From assembly GCA_022402565.1 (NCBI GenBank), contig JAKRSC010000011.1, positions 124,001 to 188,000 of the forward strand: a stretch of 64,000 nt of DNA, read 5' to 3'. This DNA is from Hydrotalea sp. Lineage in GTDB: Bacteria > Bacteroidota > Bacteroidia > Chitinophagales > Chitinophagaceae. Below the pieces are notes generated by a model. The model saw only the letters and a program-made list of their open reading frames with translations. It was not told the DNA's origin and ran no database searches. The position numbers and the translations under genes were made by a program. Shown here in pieces: positions 27,067 through 36,700 of this stretch (the first letter of the stretch is position 1; each line of letters opens with the position of its first letter).

Positions 27067-28204
27067 TATTCGTTTATGGGCAGGTGCTGCATTTCTTATG
27101 GCTACTTCGGCTATAGGTCCGGGTTTCTTAACCCAGACTGCAGTTTTTAGTAAGACCTTATTGGCATCATTCGGATTTGCAATACTTATTTCAGTACTTA
27201 TTGATTGGATTATACAATGGCAGATTTGGCATACGATTATAATAACAGGTAAACCAGCACAGACTGTTGTTGAAGGAGTTATTCCTTGGGGCGGGAAATT
27301 GTTGAGTATGATTATAATACTTGGCGGATGGGTATTTAATGCTGGTAATTTAGCTGGTTGTGGATTAGGCATTTCAGTTATTACAGGCTGGGAGCCTTGG
27401 ATAGGTAGTGCACTTAGTGCTGGGGTTGTTTGGTTGATTTTTATTTATCCAGGCTTCACAAAAAATATGGATCGCATTACTGTTTTATTAGGATCCTGCG
27501 TACTATTAATATTAATGTATACACTTTTTAAGACTCAGCCTCCTGTTCCATTAGCAATAGAAAAAACATTTCTGCCTGACCAAATTGAGCCTATGATTAT
27601 ACTTACTCTTGTTGGAGGAACAGTGGGAGGATACATTAGTTTTTCAGGTGCACATAGACTGCTACAAGATGGCATTGTTGGTCAGCGTCATTGGTTGAAA
27701 GCGCGGAAGACTGCTTTAACAGGGCTTTTAATAACTGCTATTGTACGTTATGGTTTTTTCTTAGCTGTTTTAGGAATAGTTGCAGGAGGATATAGTTGGA
27801 ATGATGCACAACCAGCGTTAAACTTTTTTAGTGCTATTCAAGGCAGATGGGCATCCCATTTTTTTGGTATTGTAATTTGGGTAGCAGCTATTACTTCTGT
27901 TATTGGTTGTACTTATACATCTGTTTCTTTTGCTGATGGTTGGGTAAAAGACTTTTCAACTCATCGGCATAAATACATGTGGGTATTTCTTGTGGTCTCT
28001 TTTTTATTACTCATGATTGCTGGTCGACCAGTGAGTTGGTTAATTTATGCAGGAACCATTAATGGTATGTTATTGCCCATAACACTCATTATACTATTGA
28101 TAGCGGCAAAAAGATTGCCAGTTCAACTGCCAGCTGCATTTCGTTTATTGGTTTTCATTGTTGCTCTATTGTTGCTTGCACTCACAGTGTATACTTTGCT
28201 ATAA
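27044..28204 (+). CDS. NRAMP-family carrier of the 5-oxoprolinase operon (YcsG-like)
   Basis: A 386-residue membrane protein with about eleven hydrophobic helices. Its N terminus (LMATSAIGPGFLTQTAVF) is of NRAMP type, and B. subtilis has an NRAMP-like ycsG beside its ycsF/kip genes. The DPGN motif that binds metal in the first helix of true manganese/iron carriers is absent; the same place reads GPGFLTQTA. A role in uptake of 5-oxoproline or a related compound is therefore more likely than metal transport; this is inference. The start is TTG at 27044; a stop codon lies two codons upstream and no ATG fits before the first helix. Confidence 0.82.
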   Translation: MKLKDPINIRLWAGAAFLMATSAIGPGFLTQTAVFSKTLLASFGFAILISVLIDWIIQWQIWHTIIITGKPAQTVVEGVIPWGGKLLSMIIILGGWVFNAGNLAGCGLGISVITGWEPWIGSALSAGVVWLIFIYPGFTKNMDRITVLLGSCVLLILMYTLFKTQPPVPLAIEKTFLPDQIEPMIILTLVGGTVGGYISFSGAHRLLQDGIVGQRHWLKARKTALTGLLITAIVRYGFFLAVLGIVAGGYSWNDAQPALNFFSAIQGRWASHFFGIVIWVAAITSVIGCTYTSVSFADGWVKDFSTHRHKYMWVFLVVSFLLLMIAGRPVSWLIYAGTINGMLLPITLIILLIAAKRLPVQLPAAFRLLVFIVALLLLALTVYTLL

Positions 28205-28240
28205 CCTTTTCATAGTAATAAAACTAGAATTACAAGAATA

Positions 28241-28267
28241 AAAAAGGCCGTCGATTAAGACAGCCTT
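28241..28267 (-). terminator. Intrinsic terminator of the rimP-nusA-infB operon
   Basis: On the minus strand AAGGCTGTC (28267-28259) pairs with GACGGCCTT (28253-28245), with one G-U pair, followed by a T run. Confidence 0.75.
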
Positions 28268-28289
28268 GAGGATTAGTTTTAAATTGAAA

Positions 28290-31238
28290 TTATAAGGTTC
28301 GCTTCACTTCAGTTTCTTCATACGCAACCACCGTATCTCCCACAGCAATATCTGTGAAATTTTTGATGGTTAAGCCACATTCGTAACCTGTTGCAACTTC
28401 TTTTACGTCATCTTTATATCTCTTCAAGCTTGCAAATTCTGCAAATGCACCTTCTCTTGGATATAATAAGATACCATCGCGGAATACACGAATCTTATGA
28501 TCACGCTTCACTTTACCTTCGGTTACATAACAACCGGCAATTGTTGCTTTATCAAACTTGAATACTTCTCTAATTTCAACTGTTGCTACTTCTTTTTCTT
28601 CCACTTTAGGTTCTAACATACCCTCCATAGCGCTCTTAATTTCATCAATAGCAGTATAGATAATTGAGTACATTTTAATTTGTACACCTTCAGTTTCAGC
28701 TAGCTTATTAGCTTGTGAAGATGGACGAACGTTAAATCCAATAACGATTGCATCGGAAGCAGTAGCTAACAACACATCACTCTCAGAAATTTGTCCAACG
28801 CCTTTGTGAACCACACTTACTAAAATTTCTTGAGTAGATAATTTTTGAAGTGAATCACTTAAAGCTTCCACAGAACCATCCACGTCACCTTTAATAATAA
28901 CATTCAATTCTTTGAAGTTACCAAGTGCTAAACGACGACCAATTTCATCGAGGGTAATATGCTTTCTAGCACGTAAACCTTGCTCACGTAAGATCTGTGC
29001 GCGTTTCAATGCAACTTCTTTAGCTTCAGCTTCGTCTTCATACATCTTGAACTTTTCACCAGCTTGTGGTGCACCATTTAAGCCTAGAATTACAACTGGC
29101 GTAGAAGGAGGTGCTTCATCAACACGTTGGTTTCTCTCGTTGAACATGGCTTTAACACGACCGTAGAACTGACCAGATACAATTAGGTCTCCTTGGCGCA
29201 ATGTTCCGTTTTGTACTAAAATTGTTGCAACGTAGCCACGTCCTTTATCAAGCGATGCTTCAATGATAGTTCCTGTTGCTTCTCTATTAGGATTAGCTTT
29301 TAAATCTAGCATTTCTGCTTCCAACAAAATCTTTTCCATAAGCAAATCCATATTCAAACCTTGCTTAGCACTCAATTCTTGGCTTTGGAATTTTCCACCC
29401 CAGCTTTCAACAAGAATATTCATTTGTGCAAGTTGCTCATAGATTTTTGTTGGATTAGCTCCGTCTTTATCTATTTTGTTTACAGCAAAAATCATTGGAA
29501 CACCAGCTGCTTGAGCATGGCTGATTGCTTCTTTAGTTTGAGGCATTACTGCATCATCGGCAGCTACTACAATCACAGCAATATCCGTCACTTTTGCACC
29601 ACGTGCACGCATTGCTGTAAAGGCTTCGTGACCTGGCGTATCTAGGAATGTGATGTATTTACCACTAGGAAGCATTACTTCATAAGCTCCAATGTGTTGG
29701 GTAATTCCACCAGCTTCACCAGCTACAACGTTTGCGTTTCTTATGTAATCCAGTAACGATGTTTTACCATGGTCAACGTGACCCATAATGGTAACAATTG
29801 GAGGGCGAGCTTCTAATTCTTCTGGTGTATCATCTTCATCTTCTTCCTCTTCATCAACATCATCTACACCCATGAATTCTACTTCAAAGTTAAATTCGCT
29901 GGCAACTAGTTCAATTACTTCAGCATCTAAACGCTGGTTAATTGAAACCATGATACCTAAGCTCATACATTTGCTAATTACTTCTGCAAAGCTTACATCC
30001 ATGAGGTTGGCCAATTCACTTACAGTTACAAATTCTGTAACTTGTAGTTTGTTGTTCTCAACATCTTCACCCATTTGGTCAGCAGCTTCTTGACGCTTTT
30101 CTTTACGGTATTTTGCTTTTAAGCTCTTACCACGTCCACCTGCTCCAGCCAATTTGGCTTGTGTTTCACGAATTTTTTCTTGAATTTCTTTTGCGTCAAT
30201 CTCTTTGTCTTCTCGGCGATTGTTGTTGTTTCTGTTGTTATTTCCTGGACGATTTCTATTCTGATTGTTACCTCCTTGTCCTGGTCTGTTTTGGTTATTA
30301 CCACCACCGCGACCATCGCGCTGAAATCCGCCTTGTCCTTGTTGTTGACCACCGCCACCACTTTGTCCTTGTTGTTGTCCGCCGCCTTCTCCTGGTTTTC
30401 TTTCCATTGGAATGCGCTTGCGTTTCCGCTTCTCATCGCCACGGGCGCCAGGTTTTGGACGTGTATCATTATCAACCGGCAGGTTAATCTTACCTAAGAT
30501 TTTAGGACCTGTCAACTTATCGGCTTGAATATTTTCAATTACAACTTTATCCTCTGCTGGAGGCGCAGGTAGAGTAGTAATAGATTCGGTTTCTGTTGCC
30601 ACAGGTGTTTCTGGAACAACTTCAACTATAGGTGTTTCTTCTTTTTTCGCTTCTACAGGAGCAACTGGGGCCTCAGCAGGCGCTTCTTCTACAGGAGTAG
30701 GAGCAGGTGCTGGTACATCCTTAGCCGCAGCTTTCGTTTTCTTGGGACGAGTTGAAGAATCAATACTATCAAGGTCAATTTTCTTGATAACCTTTGGTCC
30801 TTCAATTTCAGGGACTGCTGGTTTAGCAGGTGCTTCCTCAACGGGTGGAGGGGTTTCAACATTTGGCTCATCTTGTACAATTGGATCTGCCCAATTGCCT
30901 TCAGCTGCGGGCGCAGGGAAATTAACTGCAGGAGCTTCTTCTTCCTTAACGCTGGTTTTCTTTTCTTCCTTCTTGAAGGTAATCTCCTCTTCTTCTTTCT
31001 TTTTTCTTTCAGCGTTGCTACCCTTAGGAATCTCAACCAAGTCTGCTTTGTTTTTAGCAGCTTTATCACCCTGAAATTCTGCCTGAAGAGCATAGTACAT
31101 ATCCTCATTCAGTTTAGAAGTAGGTTTCAGGTCATCGCGGTTGAATCCTTTTTTCACCAAAAACTCAATGATAGTGTCTTGTCCAACATTGAATTCTTTG
31201 GCAGCGGCCAGGAGTCGTGGTAATTTAAGTTCTGACAT
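28290..31238 (-). CDS. infB: Translation initiation factor IF-2
   Basis: IF-2 is the GTPase that brings initiator tRNA to the 30S subunit and promotes subunit joining. The 982-residue protein has the IF2-N helical module at the start ([27 protein letters not shown]), a long low-complexity region rich in P/A/E/K and then G/Q/N/R (about residues 70-380), and the conserved core: G1 [13 protein letters not shown]3 DTPGHEAF, G4 NKIDK, then domains II-IV to the end. The G/Q/N-rich linker is typical of Bacteroidota. ATG at 31238. Last gene of the rimP-nusA-infB operon, with a terminator after it. Confidence 0.97.
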   Translation of the reverse strand: MSELKLPRLLAAAKEFNVGQDTIIEFLVKKGFNRDDLKPTSKLNEDMYYALQAEFQGDKAAKNKADLVEIPKGSNAERKKKEEEEITFKKEEKKTSVKEEEAPAVNFPAPAAEGNWADPIVQDEPNVETPPPVEEAPAKPAVPEIEGPKVIKKIDLDSIDSSTRPKKTKAAAKDVPAPAPTPVEEAPAEAPVAPVEAKKEETPIVEVVPETPVATETESITTLPAPPAEDKVVIENIQADKLTGPKILGKINLPVDNDTRPKPGARGDEKRKRKRIPMERKPGEGGGQQQGQSGGGGQQQGQGGFQRDGRGGGNNQNRPGQGGNNQNRNRPGNNNRNNNNRREDKEIDAKEIQEKIRETQAKLAGAGGRGKSLKAKYRKEKRQEAADQMGEDVENNKLQVTEFVTVSELANLMDVSFAEVISKCMSLGIMVSINQRLDAEVIELVASEFNFEVEFMGVDDVDEEEEDEDDTPEELEARPPIVTIMGHVDHGKTSLLDYIRNANVVAGEAGGITQHIGAYEVMLPSGKYITFLDTPGHEAFTAMRARGAKVTDIAVIVVAADDAVMPQTKEAISHAQAAGVPMIFAVNKIDKDGANPTKIYEQLAQMNILVESWGGKFQSQELSAKQGLNMDLLMEKILLEAEMLDLKANPNREATGTIIEASLDKGRGYVATILVQNGTLRQGDLIVSGQFYGRVKAMFNERNQRVDEAPPSTPVVILGLNGAPQAGEKFKMYEDEAEAKEVALKRAQILREQGLRARKHITLDEIGRRLALGNFKELNVIIKGDVDGSVEALSDSLQKLSTQEILVSVVHKGVGQISESDVLLATASDAIVIGFNVRPSSQANKLAETEGVQIKMYSIIYTAIDEIKSAMEGMLEPKVEEKEVATVEIREVFKFDKATIAGCYVTEGKVKRDHKIRVFRDGILLYPREGAFAEFASLKRYKDDVKEVATGYECGLTIKNFTDIAVGDTVVAYEETEVKRTL

Positions 31239-31301
31239 AATGTATTTCCTTTGGTCTTCGGCAGACGGCAGGATCTGTGTTATTAGTTAAGTGATCGGTT
31301 T

Positions 31302-32549
31302 TTATTCTTTTTCAAATTCTTCTTTAAGGATACGAATTACATCTGCAATTGTCTCTTTCTCCAAATCTGTTCTGCGCTCTAATTCAGCGGCCGATAATCC
31401 AAGTACGCTTCTTGCTGTATCGCAACCTACGCGTTTGAATTCATCAATGATCCACTCGTCAATTTCATCTGCAAATTCATCTAAATCAATATCATACTCA
31501 TCAGTTTGCTCTTCATCTTCTCGGAATACATCAATTTCATAACCTGTAAGTTCACAGGCCAATTTAATGTTTACACCTCTTCTGCCAATAGCAAGAGAAA
31601 CCTGATCTGCTTTCAAATACACGTCTGCTTGTTTCTTATCATGATCGAGGTTCATGAAACTGATTTTTGCAGGGGTTAAAGAACGTTGAATTAATAATTG
31701 AATGTTGGCTGTAAAATTGATGACATCAATATTTTCGTTTTTCAATTCACGTACAATACCGTGAATACGACTTCCTTTCATACCTACGCAAGCACCAACT
31801 GGGTCAATACGATCATCATAGCTTTCAACTGCTACTTTTGCTCTTTCTCCAGGTTCGCGAACAATTTTCTTAATAGTGATAAGGCCATCAAAAATTTCAG
31901 GCACTTCAATTTCCATAAGCTTAGCAAGGAAAAGCGGACTAGTTCTTGAAACGATAATAGCTGGATTCGTATTTCTTGGGTCAATGCGTGCTACAACTGC
32001 ACGAACATTATCGCCTTTTTTGAAATAATCTTGTGGTATTTGCTCACTTTTAGGAAGAATCAATTCATTGCCTTCATCATCAATTAGCATAATTTCTTTC
32101 TTCCAAACTTGGCTTACTTCTCCGTTTACAATTTCTCCAATTCTGCTTGAATATTTCTTTACTAATACATTCTTTTTTAATTCGCTTATGCGACTTGCCA
32201 AGGTTTGTTTAGCTGCAAGGATTGCACGACGACCAAAATCGAGAATATCCATTTCTTCATATAATTCCTCACCAACTTCAAAATCTGGTTCAATTTTGAC
32301 TGCCTCGGAATAAGCAATTTCTGCAAGAGGATCTTGCACCTGACCATCTTCAACAATCATTCTTCGGCGGATAATTTCCAAATCACCTTTTTCGGCGTTT
32401 ACAATTACGTCGAAGTTTTCATCACTTGTGTACTTTTTTCTAAGAAGAGTTTTAAAAACATCTTCCACAACCTTCATCATCGTAGGACGGTCGATACTCT
32501 CAGTCTCTCTGAATTCCTGAAAGGCTTCCATTAAGTTAATACTTGCCAT
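31302..32549 (-). CDS. nusA: Transcription termination/antitermination factor NusA
   Basis: A 415-residue NusA. The N-terminal polymerase-binding domain covers residues 1-130, then an S1 domain (IGEIVNGEVSQVWKKEIMLI), and KH domains with DPVGACVGMKGSRIHGIVREL and SLAIGRRGVNIKLACELTGYEI. An acidic linker (DEEEQTDEYDIDLDEFADEIDEW) leads to a helix-hairpin-helix-like end. NusA binds RNA polymerase at pauses and hairpins. The gene lies between rimP and infB, the standard order. ATG at 32549. Confidence 0.97.
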   Translation of the reverse strand: MASINLMEAFQEFRETESIDRPTMMKVVEDVFKTLLRKKYTSDENFDVIVNAEKGDLEIIRRRMIVEDGQVQDPLAEIAYSEAVKIEPDFEVGEELYEEMDILDFGRRAILAAKQTLASRISELKKNVLVKKYSSRIGEIVNGEVSQVWKKEIMLIDDEGNELILPKSEQIPQDYFKKGDNVRAVVARIDPRNTNPAIIVSRTSPLFLAKLMEIEVPEIFDGLITIKKIVREPGERAKVAVESYDDRIDPVGACVGMKGSRIHGIVRELKNENIDVINFTANIQLLIQRSLTPAKISFMNLDHDKKQADVYLKADQVSLAIGRRGVNIKLACELTGYEIDVFREDEEQTDEYDIDLDEFADEIDEWIIDEFKRVGCDTARSVLGLSAAELERRTDLEKETIADVIRILKEEFEKE

Positions 32550-32592
32550 GGTTTGTTCTATTTTGCGACCTTCGAAAGGTCATTCTTTTGTT

Positions 32593-33066
32593 TTAAAAAC
32601 TTATTTGAACTACAGTTGATTTAATTTGATTGAAAGGAAAACTAAGTGTTTGTGTAACAGCTTTTTTCCCTTTACCTGTGGTAATTTCTATTTCTATACC
32701 AGCTTCCTGAGCCAATAATAATTTACCTACATGTACGACTCCCTCTTCATTGAGGGTAACTTCTACTTTTCTGCCTATGTTTTTTTGATATTGACGTAAG
32801 AGAGTAAGGGGTTCATCGATGCCAGGGGACGATACTTCCAAAGAAAACTCTCCAGCTGGAAAAATGCCTGCTTCCTCAATTGTTTTGTAAAGTTTACGGT
32901 TTAGTCGGACACAGGTTTCGATCGTAATGCCTTGATCTCCATCTAGATATACTTTTACATTTTGGGTAGGTTTAATTTTTAGTCCCACCAAAAAATACTC
33001 GGGTGTATCGGTCAGGAGTTCACCGATCATTGCAGTTATTTGTTCAATTGGGTTGATACTTGCCAT
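32593..33066 (-). CDS. rimP: Ribosome maturation factor RimP
   Basis: RimP helps assemble the 30S subunit. The 157-residue product has the two-domain family layout: an N-terminal alpha/beta part with EYFLVGLKIKPTQNVKVYLDGDQGITIETCVRLNRKLY and the family hallmark FSLEVSSPGIDEPL, then an SH3-like C-terminal barrel. First gene of the rimP-nusA-infB operon. ATG at 33066, with a strong promoter and a hairpin-bearing leader upstream. Confidence 0.95.
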   Translation of the reverse strand: MASINPIEQITAMIGELLTDTPEYFLVGLKIKPTQNVKVYLDGDQGITIETCVRLNRKLYKTIEEAGIFPAGEFSLEVSSPGIDEPLTLLRQYQKNIGRKVEVTLNEEGVVHVGKLLLAQEAGIEIEITTGKGKKAVTQTLSFPFNQIKSTVVQISF

Positions 33067-33087
33067 TACTTAAGGACTGATAAAAAG

Positions 33088-33113
33088 AGAAGGGAACGAT
33101 TCCGTTCCCTTCT
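33088..33113 (-). promoter_or_regulatory. Hairpin in the rimP operon leader, attenuator-like
   Basis: AGAAGGGAACG and CGTTCCCTTCT form a perfect 11-bp stem with a 4-base loop. On the minus strand CTTTTTA follows, so it resembles an intrinsic terminator placed between promoter and rimP start codon. Confidence 0.6.
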
Positions 33114-33132
33114 ACTGTTTCTTTTTCCGATG

Positions 33133-33164
33133 CAAATGTACAATAAGCTAATAATTTCGCCAAA
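33133..33164 (-). promoter_or_regulatory. Promoter of the rimP-nusA-infB operon
   Basis: Minus strand TTTG (33164-33161), 20-base spacer, TACATTTG (33140-33133). Start of transcription near 33127, about 60 bases before the rimP ATG. Confidence 0.65.
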
Positions 33165-33211
33165 TGGAAAACCTATTATGTAATTTAACAAGGTGGAGCT
33201 AAGTCAAGCTG

Positions 33212-33219
33212 TATTTTTG
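33212..33219 (+). promoter_or_regulatory. -7 element of the DUF4834 gene
   Basis: TATTTTTG matches TAnnTTTG immediately before the ATG at 33224, implying a leaderless or very short-leader transcript. No clear -33 element. Confidence 0.4.
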
Positions 33220-33223
33220 TATC

Positions 33224-33457
33224 ATGGTTACTTATTTATTTTATGGACTGCTGGTCTACCTTTTATTCAGGTTTATTTTTCATTTTTTGCTGCCTGTTAT
33301 TCGGGTTGTAAGCAGGGTAAAGCAGCAAGTAAATGGCATGCGTGCGGCAAGCGAGCAGCAGTTTAGGAACCAAACTCAGGGGAATAATTGGCAAAGCGAG
33401 CCAAGTTCAAAGCAAGGCTCAAAGGGCGATTATATTGATTTTGAGGAGGTAAAGTAA
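33224..33457 (+). CDS. DUF4834 family small membrane protein
   Basis: A 77-residue protein with one hydrophobic N-terminal segment (LFYGLLVYLLFRFIFHFLLPVI), a basic amphipathic stretch, a polar Q/S/N-rich region and an acidic end containing GDYIDFEEVK. This pattern, including the D-Y-I-D-F-E-E end, is that of DUF4834 in Bacteroidota. No function is known. ATG at 33224 directly after its promoter. tRNA-Phe follows about 120 bases downstream with its own promoter. Confidence 0.75.
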   Translation: MVTYLFYGLLVYLLFRFIFHFLLPVIRVVSRVKQQVNGMRAASEQQFRNQTQGNNWQSEPSSKQGSKGDYIDFEEVK

Positions 33458-33527
33458 TTGTTGTTATTAATAAACCCTTGATCTTTAGAATCTTAAGGCG
33501 CCTTTTTTCTACAAACCTTCTGATTTT

Positions 33528-33558
33528 TTTGCATATGATATGGGAAGTCCTATATTTG
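33528..33558 (+). promoter_or_regulatory. Promoter of tRNA-Phe
   Basis: TTTG (33528-33531), a 19-base spacer and TATATTTG (33551-33558): a full match to the Bacteroidota consensus, 16 bases before the tRNA. Confidence 0.75.
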
Positions 33559-33574
33559 CAGCCCCAAACGGGAT

Positions 33575-33647
33575 GGTGCGGTAGCTCAGTCGGTAGAGCA
33601 AAGGACTGAAAATCCTTGTGTCGGCGGTTCGATCCCGCCCCACACCA
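33575..33647 (+). tRNA. tRNA-Phe (anticodon GAA)
   Basis: The cloverleaf folds with D stem GCTC/GAGC, anticodon stem AAGGA/TCCTT around the loop CTGAAAA (anticodon GAA), and T arm GGCGG-TTCGATC-CCGCC. The acceptor stem GGTGCGG/CCACACC has six pairs and one C5-A68 mismatch. Discriminator base A; the CCA end is not encoded. Confidence 0.93.
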
Positions 33648-33651
33648 CTTT

Positions 33652-33679
33652 AAAAGCCCAATTTTCGGATTGGGCTTTT
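33652..33679. terminator. Terminator after tRNA-Phe
   Basis: AAAAGCCCAAT (33652-33662) pairs with ATTGGGCTTTT (33669-33679). It can also serve the minus-strand CHAT gene that ends at 33740. Confidence 0.8.
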
Positions 33680-33739
33680 GTATTACATATATTTATTAAT
33701 GAGAATTTGCTTTAGTTAATTTTTTAATATTTGATCAAA

Positions 33740-36700
33740 CTACCTCCATTCTCCATAAAGCACAAAAGCACTCCAAAAATATGGATGAGCGTATGCTGGA
33801 ATTTTACTTAATCTAGCTTGCGCTTGTCGTAGCGCTTCTGACTTATTCATTGTTAGAAGATTCTTATAGAAGGCTTCCATTAAAATACTAGTGGCTTTAT
33901 CATCTACCTGCCACAATGAAGCAACAACAGTTCTAACATTGTTTTGTAAAAATGAATTAGCAGGAGAAATATACCAGCCCTTCACTGTTTCCTTAGAAAC
34001 CGCTGTTTCGCATGCAGACAAAGTAACCATACTGCAATTCTCAATATTCAATCCATTGATTTTTTCAATGGTCAGCTTACCATCTCCTACAACATTTTTT
34101 TCAGGAGCAAATATTAAATACGACTTTTCAAAGTCTGCAAAGTCTAAAACACCATGTGTTGCAAAGTGGACATATCTGTAATTGCTCAATGCGTCTGTAG
34201 CTTTTGCCTCAGTAGCATCACTTTCTGTGTAAACTAATGCGTTTTTAAAAACTTTTGAAAGTGTTTGTACTTCATCTGCTGCAGAAGGTAAGCTCTTATC
34301 TGGATTTCCTAATGCCATAAATGACTCACCAATAGGAGCTTCCTCAAAAGGTTTTGAAAAAATATCAATTTTGTTAGTATAAAAAATTGCATAGTCTTCT
34401 ACAAGAAATTTGAATTCATTGTTTTGAAATGTACCGATAGCTTGAAATGGAATATTGCTTAGTTTTCCATTAGGTATTATGCAGATTTTCTTTTTATTAG
34501 CTAATTGTTCTTTAATTGGAGTGATAAGAATATCATATAAAATGGAAGCTTCTTTTTTAAAATCTCCTTTTTCTCCTTTGTTATTCTTGAGAGTTGAACG
34601 TACAGTTAAAGATCCTGTTCCGGTTGCGTTTTCCGAATTTCTTAGTATAACAAGAAAACGATCTGCTTGTTTATTGAGATCAGTTTTTAAATAAATTGTT
34701 TTAATACCAATTTCTTGTTTTGTAGCTGTGAAAATATAAAGTTGATCTTCATTAATAATATATAATACTGCTAGGGTGCTATCTGGAATAAATCGCATGT
34801 TATTTTTGAAATCTGCAGGATTTGTCTTGCTGAAGTATACCTGTAAATCTGGATATTTTTTCACTAATCCATTAATGTAATTGATGTAGTCTTTTTGCGC
34901 TATTTGTTGTATACTTTCTAAAGAAGCGATCAGTTCTTTACTTTGCAAATTGGCAGGCTTCATCTTTTCTTTAGCAATTGCCTCTTCTACTGCTGTTTGT
35001 TTCTGCAACAAATCGTTGCCTTTTTGAATAGCATCTGCTTTTGACTTATCGCTGGTAACAAATCCAGCCTTTTCATTGAGCTCTTTCACAGCTTGCTGAT
35101 TGCTTTTTTCTGCATAATAAAGTGCATCTTCACTTTTACCAGACTTTACTAAGCTGGCTACAATTTTATTATATAAGTCAATTCTTCTATAGTCTTTGTT
35201 ATAAATTTTATTCGCCTCTGCACCTCCAAATAAATTTTTTGAGATCTTTTCAATGATATCAATACCTTTTTTGAAATAAGGGATTGCTGCATCAAATTCC
35301 TGCTTATTGTAGTAAATCATCCCAAGTTCGTACAGCGCTTCCCAATAGTAGTCGTTATTGCTGTATTGTTCTGAAGTATTCACAGCAATACTTAGTAATT
35401 CTCTAGCTTTATTTTCATTTTGAGCCACTTTATAATTTTTTGCAAGAAAAAGTGCAGCCTCTATAGTTTGTCCAATTTCACGGTTTATTTGTGAAGCATC
35501 AAGAGCCGCCTGTAAGAAAGATTGACTTTTATTATAATCTTTTAAATCGAAATAGAGTTTACCCAATAGCACATTTGCGCTATTTAACATTCTTTGCATT
35601 TTCTTTTCCTTTGCTAGGGTGTAACCCTCCATCAATACTTTTTCAGCTTTTGAATATTCTTTTTTATGATAATATGTTTCGCCAATATTTAATTTTGCCA
35701 ATAAGACAGATTCGTTGATATAAGGAAGTTTCGACAGTAGCTTTTCAGATTCTGTAAAATATGTTAATGCTTGATCATAATCTGACTGAAAAAAATACAC
35801 GTTGCCAATATTATTTTTAGCGGTGCTTCGTGAAATTTCATCTTTTTCAAGTAAATAAATGCTATCGGCCATTTGATAAAATCTGACTGAGCTTTTATAA
35901 TCGCTCATTTTATTTTTTACATTCCCTATGCTTATATAGGCATTGGCCATTTGCCAGCTATTTTTTAATCTTGTATAGATTGCTAATGCACTATCAGCAG
36001 ATTTAGCTGATTGTTCAAGATCTCCAGTGATAACAAATAGAAAACTCATATTTCCTAGCGCAGATGCTTCGTTTGCTTCATTCTTGATTTCCTTGGAAAG
36101 TTTTAATTGTCGTTGGTACAAGTTCATAGCATTTGCAAAATCTCCTTTTGAAACGTATAAACTGGCTATTTGTCCAAGTATTCCTGGTACACTTGATTTT
36201 TCACCTAAAGAATCATAAATATGGAGGGCTTTATTAAAAAGTAGTAATGCTTCATCTAATTCCATTTGATCATTTAATGCAACACCTATTCTTCCATAAC
36301 AATAAGCCTCTTCACTTTTATTCTTTTGTTCTAAAGTAATTTTAAGGGCATCATCAAAATACTTTCTTCCAGCTATGACTTCTAAATTTTTATACTTTAA
36401 TAAACCTAGATTTAATATACTGTAAAGCTCATCTGTTTTATTCCCAATTTTTTTTGCATTTCTCAATGTCTGCTCATAGTAATTTCTAGAACTGGCAGTA
36501 TCAAAATGAAAAGCTGCACTTGCTACTTTCATACTGCTTTCAATCATATCTTCTATTTTGTTTCTTTTAGTATTGATTTCATGCGCTTTTAAAAAATATT
36601 CATGTGCTTTTTTATATTGCTGATCATCTTGATATACTTGTCCAACATCTAATAAGTTACTTACTAACTTAATGCTGTCTTTGGCTAATGCATAGAAGTG

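Noticed and set aside
30119-31223. Several long open frames overlapping the 5' half of infB on both strands
   Set aside because: They come from the low-complexity P/A/E/K and G/Q/N region of IF-2; composition is biased and none has a start signal or family match.
32547-33066. rimP and nusA both begin ATGGCAAGTAT-AAC
   Set aside because: Five shared first residues (MASIN) are short; nothing else around them is repeated, so chance or translation-start preference is enough.
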